Made by a program: the position numbers and the translations under genes. Positions 44,060-52,209 of a stretch of 64,000 bases of DNA are shown here, one piece after another. Positions within the stretch are counted from its first letter, which is position 1; every line of letters starts with the position of its first letter. The DNA is from CAWGJF01 sp963822905. Its GTDB lineage: Bacteria > Bacteroidota > Ignavibacteria > Ignavibacteriales > Ignavibacteriaceae. The stretch covers positions 310,001-374,000 of the forward strand of contig CAWGJF010000002.1 in NCBI GenBank assembly GCA_963822905.1. Reading direction: 5' to 3'. The notes below the pieces were generated by a model, which saw nothing but the letters and a program-made list of their open reading frames with translations, had not been told where the DNA came from and made no database searches.

Positions 44060-45076
44060 ATGTACATTAAATATGATTATTCACTTCAGCATATAAACAC
44101 CTTCAAAGTAAATGTTTCTGCAAAAATTTATGCAGAAGTAAAATCGGTAAATGATTTAATCGATATTTGCGGGAGTACCGAATTCAAATATCACAAAAAG
44201 TTTATTCTGGGGGGGGGAAGTAATACTCTATTCATAGAAAATTATAATGGTATCGTAGTTCACAATTCACTTAAAGGGATCGGAATTGAGGAGGAAGATT
44301 CTGAAACAGTAATTGTAAAATCATTTGCCGGTGAAAACTGGAATGACGTAGTTAAATTCTGTGTGCAAAAAAATCTTGGTGGAATTGAAAACCTGACCCT
44401 AATTCCGGGCAGTATAGGTGCTGCTCCAATTCAAAACATAGGAGCTTACGGACAAGAAATTAAAGACGCATTACATTCGCTAGAGGCATTCGAAATTTCG
44501 TCCGGAAATATTAAATCATTCACTAAAAATGAGTGCAAATTTGGTTACCGGAATAGTATTTTTAAAAATGAATTAAAGAATAAGATTATTGTCACTTCCG
44601 TAAAACTAAAATTAAGTAAAAGACCAGAACTAAATATTGAATATAAGGGTTTAAAAGACGCATTAGAGAAAGCAGGGGTTAAACATCCCGGGATAAAAGA
44701 AGTGAGTTCGGTAATTGAAAAAATCAGGTCGAAGAAGTTACCATCACCAGACAAAATTGGAAATGCCGGAAGTTTCTTTAAGAATCCAATTGTTGATAAA
44801 TCAAAATTTGAATCTATAAAAAAAGATTATAGAGATATGACTGGTAACCTGGTTGATGAAGAGAATCTAAAAATTTCAGCCGGCTGGCTAATAGAAAAAT
44901 GTGGCTGGAAAGGGAAGAGATTGGGTAATGTTGGAACTTATCCTGAGCATGCATTAATTATTGTTAATTATGGTGGAGCAAAAGGAAAGGAAATATTTGA
45001 CTTTGCCTTGGATATTAAAAAGTCGGTTGAAAATCAATTTGGAATTTCGCTAGAGTTTGAAGTTAATTGTATTTGA
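44060..45076 (+). CDS. murB: UDP-N-acetylenolpyruvoylglucosamine reductase
   Basis: 338 residues, type I MurB length. FAD domain: FILGGGSNTLF near residue 49-59, ENLTLIPGSIGAAPIQNIGAYGQEI near 108-132. Substrate domain: GNAGSFFKNP near 233 (catalytic Ser) and YPEHALIIVN near 294 (Glu). It reduces UDP-GlcNAc-enolpyruvate to UDP-MurNAc with NADPH. The GGGS motif is encoded by nine G in a row (44209-44217), striking in an AT-rich sequence. A 163-base gap precedes the gene and likely holds its promoter. Confidence 0.96.
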   Translation: MYIKYDYSLQHINTFKVNVSAKIYAEVKSVNDLIDICGSTEFKYHKKFILGGGSNTLFIENYNGIVVHNSLKGIGIEEEDSETVIVKSFAGENWNDVVKFCVQKNLGGIENLTLIPGSIGAAPIQNIGAYGQEIKDALHSLEAFEISSGNIKSFTKNECKFGYRNSIFKNELKNKIIVTSVKLKLSKRPELNIEYKGLKDALEKAGVKHPGIKEVSSVIEKIRSKKLPSPDKIGNAGSFFKNPIVDKSKFESIKKDYRDMTGNLVDEENLKISAGWLIEKCGWKGKRLGNVGTYPEHALIIVNYGGAKGKEIFDFALDIKKSVENQFGISLEFEVNCI

Positions 45077-45120
45077 TTTTTGACGAATTAAAAAATATTT
45101 GATAAACAGTTATTAAATTG

Positions 45121-46233
45121 ATGAAGAAAATAGTAATCGGGTTCTTGGGAAATTTAAACTATGATACACGTACATTCAACTTTTTCAATTCATTAACTGA
45201 AACAGGAAATGATGTTTGGTTCATTGGTTTTGATTGGTTGACTGAAGGATTTAAAACAATTTATGGAAAAAGAATTTCCATTCGCAAACTTGTCAAAGGG
45301 AAATTCTCTCTATTCTTTTATCTCACGTATTTTATTTCTCAGTTAAAATCAGCTTTTAATATTAACGCAGATATTTATTTAGCTTCCGATTTTTTTTCTT
45401 TACCGGCGTTATTCATCTCAGCAAAATTGCACAAGAAAAAAATACTTTATGATTCAAGGGAGATTTTTACGGAACTTCCATTTCATGAAAATAAACCATT
45501 TGTAAAAAAAATAATTAAGCTGATAGAATCATATTTAATAAAAAGAGTTGATGATGTTTTTGTAACTGGAGAAATGGACGCTGTTTACTTACAGAAAATT
45601 TATAATATTACCAATTTTAATCTGCAAAGAAATCTTCCTTTGCTTAAAAATGAAATCCATAAAATAAATTTATATGAAAAGTATAGTATACCAGAAAACT
45701 CAATGATTATTTTGTACCAGGGAATAGTAATTAAAGGCAGAGGAATTGAAATTTACTTTGACGCAATAAAAAAAATGAAAGATTTATTTTTAATAATTCT
45801 TGGAAGTGGTGAACATCTTGAATACTACAAAACCCTTTCAGAAAAGCAGGGAATTTCACGTCAGACGATGTTTGCAGGTAAAGTTCAGCAAAATGAAATA
45901 TTAAACTATACCTCCGGAGCGTTTGCAGGTTTATCTGTAATAGATAACGTAAGCATTAATAATTATTATGCTCTTCCAAATAAATTATTTGAATATTTGA
46001 TGGCTGGTCTTCCTGTTATTGTTAATAATTTACCTCAGATGAAGAAAATAGTTAGTGATTTTGGGATTGGAGAAGTCATGAAAGAACCGGATGGAAATAA
46101 TCTTGTAGATATTTTAATGAAATGGAAAAATGATAAAACCCTCTATAATAAATTGAAAAACAATTGTGTAAAAGCATCAGGTGAATTGAATTGGGAAAAA
46201 GAGTTTGCAAAAAATCAAAATCTCTTCCAGTAA
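45121..46233 (+). CDS. Glycosyltransferase family 4
   Basis: 370 residues from the ATG at 45121 (a TTG precedes it). GT-B fold without a signal peptide. ADIYLASDFFSLPALFISAKLHKKKILYDSREIFTELPF is the N-terminal acceptor-side helix, and SIPENSMIILYQGIVIKGRGIEIYFDAI opens the second domain. NYYALPNKLFEYLMAGLPVIVNNLPQM contains the donor-binding EX-type motif. The sugar and acceptor cannot be told. It pairs with the GT2 gene that follows 12 bases on, away from the main polysaccharide locus. Confidence 0.87.
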   Translation: MKKIVIGFLGNLNYDTRTFNFFNSLTETGNDVWFIGFDWLTEGFKTIYGKRISIRKLVKGKFSLFFYLTYFISQLKSAFNINADIYLASDFFSLPALFISAKLHKKKILYDSREIFTELPFHENKPFVKKIIKLIESYLIKRVDDVFVTGEMDAVYLQKIYNITNFNLQRNLPLLKNEIHKINLYEKYSIPENSMIILYQGIVIKGRGIEIYFDAIKKMKDLFLIILGSGEHLEYYKTLSEKQGISRQTMFAGKVQQNEILNYTSGAFAGLSVIDNVSINNYYALPNKLFEYLMAGLPVIVNNLPQMKKIVSDFGIGEVMKEPDGNNLVDILMKWKNDKTLYNKLKNNCVKASGELNWEKEFAKNQNLFQ

Positions 46234-46245
46234 AATTAATTATTA

Positions 46246-47157
46246 ATGACTAATACTTTTGATGTAATAATTCCGACATTTAATAACCTTCCTGATCTTA
46301 AACAATGTTTGGAAGGATTTGTTAATCAGTCTTTTAAGGAGTTCAGAGTAATTATTTGTGTGGATGGTTCAACTGATGGGACAAATGAATTTTTGGATAA
46401 TGCCATATATGGGTTTGAAATCCTTAAATTAAATCATCCCGGCAATGCAAACAAAGGACGAGCTGCAACAAGAAATCTTGCTTTAGAATATTTAAACTCT
46501 AAATATATTTTGTTTATTGATTCAGATATTTTCCCTTCTGAAGATTTATTAAAAAAACATTTCGAATTACTAAGCGCAAAAGATTGTATATCCATTGGTG
46601 AAGTGATATATAAAGACAGCAATAAAAATATCTGGTCGTATTATTTACAAACACGTGGAAAAGGGAAACATAAAAATCTTGATATTATGCCATCTTATTA
46701 CTTGAATACTCAAAATGTTGCGATAAAAACAAAGTATTTTGTTGAAGTAGGCGGACATGATAGCGATTTGACTAAATGGTATGGCGCTGAAGACACTGTT
46801 TTAGGCTACCTGATAGAAAATAAATACAATATACCGACAATATTTAACCAATCTGCAATTGCATTTTCGGAAACAGAATCTTCTCTAGAAGAAGCACTTA
46901 AGCTATTACGTGGATTTGGCAATATCAATTTGAAAATAATTAAAGAAAAATATCCGGGGCTTAATAAAATTTTCAAGTTTAATCTTATGGATTCAAATTC
47001 ACTTTATATTAAATTTTTCAGACTGTTTCTTAAGGAATCTGTTTCAAATTTATTGTTGAGAATACTGAAATTTTTCCCTACACCATTGAATCTCTGGATC
47101 ATACAATTTCTTGTTTTTAATGCTATTTACCAGGGATATAAATCAACAGAAAATTAA
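46246..47157 (+). CDS. Glycosyltransferase family 2
   Basis: 303 residues. GT-A fold: FDVIIPTFNNLPDLKQCLEGFVNQSFK at the N-terminus, ICVDGSTDGTNEFL near residue 38 and ILFIDSDIFPSE near 88, whose D-x-D binds the metal and nucleotide sugar. YGAEDTVLGYLIENKY near 175 is the ED motif of the catalytic base. Inverting transferase, substrate unknown. It is in line with the preceding GT4 gene and probably in the same operon. Confidence 0.9.
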   Translation: MTNTFDVIIPTFNNLPDLKQCLEGFVNQSFKEFRVIICVDGSTDGTNEFLDNAIYGFEILKLNHPGNANKGRAATRNLALEYLNSKYILFIDSDIFPSEDLLKKHFELLSAKDCISIGEVIYKDSNKNIWSYYLQTRGKGKHKNLDIMPSYYLNTQNVAIKTKYFVEVGGHDSDLTKWYGAEDTVLGYLIENKYNIPTIFNQSAIAFSETESSLEEALKLLRGFGNINLKIIKEKYPGLNKIFKFNLMDSNSLYIKFFRLFLKESVSNLLLRILKFFPTPLNLWIIQFLVFNAIYQGYKSTEN

Positions 47158-47237
47158 CATAATTGCATCATTGAAATTATTCTACTTAATAGGTAACTTT
47201 TAGTCAAATTAGGATAAAAATTTAATTAGAGAATGTT

Positions 47238-48068
47238 ATGAAGGAAAAAATTCAAGAAAAACAATCTGTTGAAGAAGGGTTATCTGCATACGAAAAGGCT
47301 TCCGGTGAAAATATTGATCCAAGATGTATTCCTCAAAAACTCGAAAATGTTCCTCCTACACATGATGAAATAGTTTATCCTGATTATACTGATGAGGAAC
47401 AGGGAAACTGGAAATTTTTATATAACAGGCAAATGAAATACCTTCCAGATCGTGCTTGTCATGAATATATGGAAGGTGCCGATAAATTGAATTTATCACC
47501 AGACCAAATTCCTTACTTAAAAGAGCTTAGTCATATTTTTAAAAATTCCACAGGATGGAAAATCGCAAGAGTTCCGGGATTGATTCACGAACAAAACTTT
47601 TTTGAATTGCTTAGAGGTCGGGTTTTCCCATCAACAGATTATATCAGAGGCAAAAACGAACTAGATTACACGCCAGCTCCAGATTTGTTTCATGATATTT
47701 TTGGGCATATGCCATTGCTTACAAATGAAGCGTACGCATCCTTTTATCAAAAGTTTGGTGAAGCAGCATTAAATGCAAAAGGAAAAGACCGAACCAGTTT
47801 AGAAACATTTCATTGGTTTACTGTTGAATTTGGATTAATTAGAAATCCTGCAGGAATGAGAATTTATGGTGCTGGAATTCTATCCTCTTTGCAGGAAGTT
47901 CAACATGCTCTTTCTAAAGAAGTCGAAGTAATTGATTTTGATCCTGAAAGGATCGTAATTCAAGAATATGATGTCTGGCATTTGCAACCTGTTCTTTTTG
48001 CAATTGATTCATTTGAACAACTTGAAAGCGGTTTTAATGAATGGACAAAAAGGATTGGGATTATGTAG
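47238..48068 (+). CDS. phhA: Phenylalanine 4-monooxygenase (aromatic amino-acid hydroxylase)
   Basis: 276 residues, catalytic domain only, as in bacterial PhhA. The Fe(II) ligands are seen in PDLFHDIFGHMPLL (His-x4-His, near residue 153) and HWFTVEFGLI (Glu near 199). The pterin pocket segment includes VPGLIHEQNFFELLRGRVFPSTDYIR near 115-140. It uses tetrahydrobiopterin and O2 to make tyrosine from phenylalanine. A PTPS-type pterin synthase, folE and an SDR lie 0.7-2.4 kb downstream, which could supply the cofactor. No pterin-4a-carbinolamine dehydratase is in the window. Confidence 0.94.
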   Translation: MKEKIQEKQSVEEGLSAYEKASGENIDPRCIPQKLENVPPTHDEIVYPDYTDEEQGNWKFLYNRQMKYLPDRACHEYMEGADKLNLSPDQIPYLKELSHIFKNSTGWKIARVPGLIHEQNFFELLRGRVFPSTDYIRGKNELDYTPAPDLFHDIFGHMPLLTNEAYASFYQKFGEAALNAKGKDRTSLETFHWFTVEFGLIRNPAGMRIYGAGILSSLQEVQHALSKEVEVIDFDPERIVIQEYDVWHLQPVLFAIDSFEQLESGFNEWTKRIGIM

Positions 48069-48240
48069 TAATTTGTTCATCAATTGCCAAAGACTGATAG
48101 TTTATGTTTTAGTTGAATTGATATACATCAACTAAAAAATTTTCATTTCTAAATTTTCTTTTACATTTTGTGTTCGATTCTGAAAATTCCTTTTTAATTT
48201 ATTTTCTCAGCAAAAATATTAAAACATCATTAAAAGATTG

Positions 48241-48247
48241 AAAGGAG
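48241..48247 (+). promoter_or_regulatory. Ribosome binding site that fixes the bcp TTG start
   Basis: AAAGGAG lies 7 bases before the TTG at 48255 and supports that non-ATG start. Confidence 0.75.
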
Positions 48248-48254
48248 AATTCCG

Positions 48255-48719
48255 TTGTTAGATGAAGGCAAAAAAGCCCCGGCTTTTAAGTTGAAAGATC
48301 AGGATGGAAAAACTGTTTCATTAAATGATTTTTCAGGAAAGAATGTTGTGTTATATTTTTATCCTAAAGATGATACTTCTGGCTGCACAAAAGAAGCTTG
48401 TAATTTTAAAGATGATCTTCCAAAATTTGGTAAACTTAATGCAGTTATTTTGGGAGTAAGCCCGGATTCAGTTGAATCGCACAAAAAATTTATAGCCAAA
48501 TATAAGCTACCATTTACTTTACTTAGTGATGAGAAAAAAGAGACTATTGAAAAATACGATGTGTGGAAAGAGAAAAGCATGTATGGACGAAAATATATGG
48601 GTGTTGAGCGATCAACTTTTATTATAGACAAAAATGGAAAAATCAGGAAAATTTTCAGGAAAGTTAAAGTAGATAAACACAACGAAGAAGTAATGAATGC
48701 AATTAAAGAGATAGGATAA
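48255..48719 (+). CDS. bcp: Thioredoxin-dependent thiol peroxidase (Bcp/PrxQ)
   Basis: 154 residues from a TTG with a strong Shine-Dalgarno. VVLYFYPKDDTSGCTKEACNFKD (about 35-57) contains the peroxidatic Cys in the T-S-G-C-T motif and a second Cys five residues on, the alpha-helix resolving Cys of the PrxQ group. GVSPDSVESHKKFIAKYKLPFTLLSDE and GVERSTFIIDKNGKIRKIFRKV complete the family pattern. It reduces hydrogen and organic peroxides in the cytoplasm. It directly abuts the pterin synthase gene. Confidence 0.95.
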   Translation: MLDEGKKAPAFKLKDQDGKTVSLNDFSGKNVVLYFYPKDDTSGCTKEACNFKDDLPKFGKLNAVILGVSPDSVESHKKFIAKYKLPFTLLSDEKKETIEKYDVWKEKSMYGRKYMGVERSTFIIDKNGKIRKIFRKVKVDKHNEEVMNAIKEIG

Positions 48720-49136
48720 ATGGCTGAAAAAGTTTATGTAACCCGGAGGGAAACATTTTCTGCAGCTCACAGGTTATTTAAGCCTGAGTTGAGCGATGAG
48801 GAAAATTTTAAATTGTTCGGGAAATGCAGCAATCCCAATTGGCATGGACATAACTATACTCTTGAAGTTGTTGTAACCGGCGAAATTGAAAAGTCCACGG
48901 GGTTTGTGGTCGATATTTCAGTTCTAAAAAAAATTATTAAAGAAAAAATAATATCGAAAGTTGATCATAAAAATCTAAACACCGAGACAGATTTTATGAA
49001 AGGATTAAATCCAACCTCCGAAAATATTGTTATAGCTATTTGGAATGAATTGGTTAACAGAATCCCAAACGGAAGTCTGCATTCTGTGAAACTTTTCGAA
49101 ACAGAAAATAATTACTTTGAATACAAAGGTGAATAA
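48720..49136 (+). CDS. 6-pyruvoyl-tetrahydropterin synthase / QueD family (PTPS-type)
   Basis: 138 residues. Zinc ligands in FSAAHRL near residue 15 and WHGHNY near 40; catalytic Cys in FGKCSNPNWHGHNY (near 34). VDHKNLN and ETENNYFEYKGE are strongly like animal 6-pyruvoyl-tetrahydropterin synthase and less like QueD of the queuosine pathway, where the closing segment differs. It acts on dihydroneopterin triphosphate, the FolE product. The folE gene starts inside its 3' end and an SDR follows, as expected for a tetrahydrobiopterin pathway. A queuosine role cannot be excluded without comparison. Confidence 0.88.
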   Translation: MAEKVYVTRRETFSAAHRLFKPELSDEENFKLFGKCSNPNWHGHNYTLEVVVTGEIEKSTGFVVDISVLKKIIKEKIISKVDHKNLNTETDFMKGLNPTSENIVIAIWNELVNRIPNGSLHSVKLFETENNYFEYKGE

Positions 49137-49137
49137 A

Positions 49138-49704
49138 TTGAATCTAAAAAATGTAGAAAATATTATAACTGGATTATTAAATGAAATTGGTGAAGATCCT
49201 GAAAGGGAAGGATTAATAAAAACTCCAGAACGTGTGGCAAAAACATATGAATTTCTTACTTCAGGTTATAATAAAAATATTGATGAGGTGATGAACGATG
49301 CAGTCTTCAGTGAAAAATATGATGAAATGGTTTTGGTCAGGAATATTGATTTTTACAGTTTGTGCGAACACCATATGCTTCCTTTTTATGGAAAAGTTCA
49401 TGTTGCATATATCCCGAATGGGAAGATAATTGGACTTAGTAAAATTCCAAGAATTGTGGAAGTATTTTCCCGAAGGCTCCAGGTGCAGGAAAGAATGACA
49501 AGACAAATTGCTGATACACTCGCAGATTACCTTCAACCCCGTGGAGTAGCAGTTGTTTCAGAAGCTTTCCATATGTGTATGATGATGCGTGGAGTTGAAA
49601 AACAAAATTCATCTGCAACAACAAGTGCTGTACATGGAGATTTTAAAGAAGATGCAAGAACAAGAGCAGAATTCCTGAATTTAATTTCACAAAAGAATTT
49701 ATAA
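49138..49704 (+). CDS. folE: GTP cyclohydrolase I
   Basis: 188 residues if begun at the TTG at 49138, which has AAAGGTG about 6 bases before it. In-frame TTG at 49117 and GTG at 49129 inside the previous gene are alternatives. Family features: EDPEREGLIKTPERVAKTYEF near residue 16, zinc-binding LCEHHMLPFYGKVHVAYIP near 72-92, VQERMTRQIADTLADYLQPRGVAV near 115-139 and HMCMMMRGV near 145. It converts GTP to dihydroneopterin triphosphate, the entry to folate and to tetrahydrobiopterin. Neighbours favour the biopterin use. Confidence 0.95.
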   Translation: MNLKNVENIITGLLNEIGEDPEREGLIKTPERVAKTYEFLTSGYNKNIDEVMNDAVFSEKYDEMVLVRNIDFYSLCEHHMLPFYGKVHVAYIPNGKIIGLSKIPRIVEVFSRRLQVQERMTRQIADTLADYLQPRGVAVVSEAFHMCMMMRGVEKQNSSATTSAVHGDFKEDARTRAEFLNLISQKNL

Positions 49705-49705
49705 T

Positions 49706-50419
49706 ATGGATGATAAACCCGGAATATGGATAACTGGTGCAAGCTCCGGAATCGGAAAAGCCGCTGCAAAGGAATTTGCAACTGTTGGTTGTAATGTATT
49801 CGCTTCTGCCCGCCGAATTAGTGAACTTGAAAGATTAAAAGATGAATTAGGTGAACTTGGAGAAAGAGTTTTTATTTTTCCCTGTAATGTTGCTTCCTCT
49901 ACAAATGTAGATCAAACAGTAAAAAAGATTGTTTCCGATTTTAAAATAGATTGTCTTATTAACAATGCTGGAATCACTTCTTTCAAATTTGCTGAAGATA
50001 ATTCGACAAATGAAATCAATGATATTATAAAAACAAATTTGCTTGGTTCTATCTACACTATAAAATCAGTTTTACCATTCTTTAAAGAAAACAACAATGG
50101 AACTATCATAAATATTCTTTCAGTAGTAGTAAAAAAGGTTTTTACAAAAAGTTCTGTTTATACCGCTTCCAAAATGGGTTTACTTGGTTTTTCTGATTCG
50201 TTAAGAGAAGAAGTTAGAAAATATAATATCCGTGTAATAAATGTAATCCCGGGAGCTACGGAAACAGCAATGTGGTCACAGGAAGTCCGGAAAAAATATA
50301 GTGAACATATGATACAACCTGAAAGTATTGCACGAATAATTGTCTCAGCTTATTTGCAAAAAGATAAACTTGTAACTGAAGAAATTGTAATTCGTCCACA
50401 GGAAGGCGATTTGTCATAA
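49706..50419 (+). CDS. Short-chain dehydrogenase/reductase (possible sepiapterin-reductase role)
   Basis: 237 residues, classical SDR. TGASSGIGKAAAKEF (about 10-24) binds the dinucleotide and NNAGIT is near residue 90. The catalytic Ser lies in INILSVV and Tyr-Lys in YTASK (near 152). The C-terminus has VIPGATETAMWS. Substrate is not evident from sequence. Because it starts one base after folE and follows the PTPS gene, reduction of 6-pyruvoyl-tetrahydropterin to tetrahydrobiopterin is a reasonable inference. Ends next to a strong hairpin. Confidence 0.85.
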   Translation: MDDKPGIWITGASSGIGKAAAKEFATVGCNVFASARRISELERLKDELGELGERVFIFPCNVASSTNVDQTVKKIVSDFKIDCLINNAGITSFKFAEDNSTNEINDIIKTNLLGSIYTIKSVLPFFKENNNGTIINILSVVVKKVFTKSSVYTASKMGLLGFSDSLREEVRKYNIRVINVIPGATETAMWSQEVRKKYSEHMIQPESIARIIVSAYLQKDKLVTEEIVIRPQEGDLS

Positions 50420-50444
50420 AAAAAGCCGGACTTTCATCCGGCTT
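50416..50444 (-). terminator. Rho-independent terminator of the Spy-like gene
   Basis: AAGCCGGA (50423-50430) and TCCGGCTT (50437-50444) form a perfect 8-bp stem with a 6-base loop. Read on the minus strand it runs into a T tract (plus-strand A run near 50418-50424), so it terminates the minus gene at 50453-50953. On the plus strand the T tract is absent. Confidence 0.8.
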
Positions 50445-50452
50445 ACTTGATA

Positions 50453-50953
50453 TTATTCAATATCTTTTGGTGGACCCATTCGTTTATCCATTCTGTGTTC
50501 CATCATATCATGTTTGTGATCTCCGAAATTCCTCTTCATTTTATTCCAGGTCGCTTTCTGCTCATCATTTAATAAATCGTAAACATCCATTTGATGTTCG
50601 GCTTGGGCAATTTCAATTTTATCACGGATTTCATTTATTTCCCGAACCTTAGAGATGAATTGTTCACGTGTATAATTACCTTTAAATTTCAGTTCATTCA
50701 TTTCAACTTCCTTTTCTTTAACACTTGCTTTTAAAGGAATCATTGCTTTTTGATGACGAAATTTAAGTTCGTCAATAGAATTATTTTGTTCATCAGTTAA
50801 ATTTAACTTGTCTGCAATTTTATCTTTCATCCTTTCTGTCATTCTTTCTTTCATCATATCTTTTCTCATTCCCTGCTCTTGTTGAGCAAAAATAGTATTG
50901 GCGGAAAAACCCAGAAAGATTAAACCGAGTACTATTAAAATTGATCTTTTCAT
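50453..50953 (-). CDS. Spy/CpxP-like periplasmic protein
   Basis: 166 residues with a Sec signal (MKRSILIVLGLIFLGFSANTIFA-Q). The mature part is helical, Met/Lys/Glu-rich, with LNLTDEQNNSIDELKFRHQKAMIPLKA and YDLLNDEQKATWNKMKR, the two LTxxQ-type motifs of the Spy/CpxP/heavy-metal-resistance superfamily. Such proteins act as ATP-independent periplasmic chaperones or stress sensors. It is divergently placed from an ECF sigma factor gene 107 bases away, and a second helical exported protein with a similar layout lies downstream of the sigma gene. Confidence 0.8.
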   Translation of the reverse strand: MKRSILIVLGLIFLGFSANTIFAQQEQGMRKDMMKERMTERMKDKIADKLNLTDEQNNSIDELKFRHQKAMIPLKASVKEKEVEMNELKFKGNYTREQFISKVREINEIRDKIEIAQAEHQMDVYDLLNDEQKATWNKMKRNFGDHKHDMMEHRMDKRMGPPKDIE

Positions 50954-51060
50954 TTTTTACTCCATATTTTTGTGAAATTTACTGTTTTGACAACTAATAT
51001 TCTCAACTGGTTTAAAGTCTTATATTTAAACCGTGAATTGATCAGATTTGTCTAAATAAA

Positions 51061-51621
51061 GTGAATGCGGAATTAATGCAGGCTGAAAATTCAGATTTTA
51101 AACTGGTAAATGATTTCATACAGGGAGATAATCAAGCTTTTGAAATCATTGTGAAAAAGTACCAGGAAAAAATTTATTGGCATGCAAGAAGAATGACAGG
51201 AAATCATCTTGATGCTGATGATATAGTTCAACAAGTATTAATTGTTATGTGTGATAAATTAGCAACATTCAATTTTCAATCCGCTTTATATACTTGGATA
51301 TTTAAAATAACGGCAACACGCTCTTTGAATTTAATAAAAAGAAGAAAATTGAAATCTTTTATAGGACTTGATGATATTCAAAATGTTATAAATTCTGGAA
51401 ATGATATAATCTCCGACACCGAACAAAAAGAAAAATTTGATAGTCTTCAAAAACATTTGAACAAACTACCTGTGAAACAAAAAGAAATATTTATCTTTAG
51501 ACATTTTGATGAATTAACTTATGAAGAAATAGCTCAGGTAACCGGGAAAAGTGTTGGCGCTTTAAAAGCAAATTATTTTCACGCAATTAATAAATTAAAG
51601 GAAATGATGAAAGATGAATAA
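51061..51621 (+). CDS. RNA polymerase ECF-type sigma factor
   Basis: 186 residues from a GTG; ATG five codons on is an alternative. Sigma-2 region: NQAFEIIVKKYQEKIYWHARRMTGNHLDADDIVQQVLIVMCDKLATF...ALYTWIFKITATRSLNLIKRRK (about 25-100). Sigma-4 region: LPVKQKEIFIFRHFDELTYEEIAQVTGKSVGALKANYFHAINKLKEMM (about 137-184) with the helix-turn-helix. It directs RNA polymerase to a small regulon. The next gene overlaps its end by 8 bases and probably encodes the anti-sigma factor. Confidence 0.93.
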   Translation: MNAELMQAENSDFKLVNDFIQGDNQAFEIIVKKYQEKIYWHARRMTGNHLDADDIVQQVLIVMCDKLATFNFQSALYTWIFKITATRSLNLIKRRKLKSFIGLDDIQNVINSGNDIISDTEQKEKFDSLQKHLNKLPVKQKEIFIFRHFDELTYEEIAQVTGKSVGALKANYFHAINKLKEMMKDE

Positions 51622-52198
51622 GAACGAAGAACTTGTTATCCGGTATTTGTCCGGTGAGATGGAAGAAGAAGAATTGCTTACTTTTGAACTGCGTCTAAAT
51701 AATTCGGATGAGTTTAAGAAACTGGCTGATGAATATTCAAAAGTGTTTGATAAGGTTAATAAGCAAAAATCAGTTGAAGGAAATTATTTCTATTTCGAAA
51801 ATATCCTACAAAAATTTTATTCCCAAAATAAATCCAAATCGAAGTCAAACTTAATCAGGAACCTTGCATATGCTTCAATAATTGTTGTTTTTATTTCTGT
51901 TAGCTATGTTTTCTACAGTAATTTTCCCACTGAAAATATTAACAATTTAGAAACAATTACTCAGGAAGTTAGCGAAGATCAGATTATGGAAATAGTTCAT
52001 GAATATTCACTGGTTGATAATTCTGATTTATCGTCATTGAGTTCAAATTCAATACTTGATCAACAGTTAAATTCATTTTATAATTCTTCAACTCAGAGCA
52101 TCTCACAAAAAATTCTGGTTGAGGATATTACTGATAATCTTTCAGATTACGAGATAGAACAGATATACTCAGAACTCATCAATAAGAAAATTTTATAA
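51614..52198 (+). CDS. Putative anti-sigma factor (single-pass membrane protein)
   Basis: 194 residues. A short acidic N-terminal helical domain (NEELVIRYLSGEMEEEELLTFELRLNNSDEF) resembles the cytoplasmic part of anti-sigma factors but has no zinc-binding His/Cys. One transmembrane helix lies near residues 75-98 (NLAYASIIVVFISVSYVFY) and a periplasmic domain of about 95 residues follows. Position right after the ECF sigma gene, with translational overlap, is the main reason for the call. The periplasmic part could sense envelope stress. Confidence 0.7.
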   Translation: MNKNEELVIRYLSGEMEEEELLTFELRLNNSDEFKKLADEYSKVFDKVNKQKSVEGNYFYFENILQKFYSQNKSKSKSNLIRNLAYASIIVVFISVSYVFYSNFPTENINNLETITQEVSEDQIMEIVHEYSLVDNSDLSSLSSNSILDQQLNSFYNSSTQSISQKILVEDITDNLSDYEIEQIYSELINKKIL

Positions 52199-52209
52199 GA
52201 GGCTTAATT

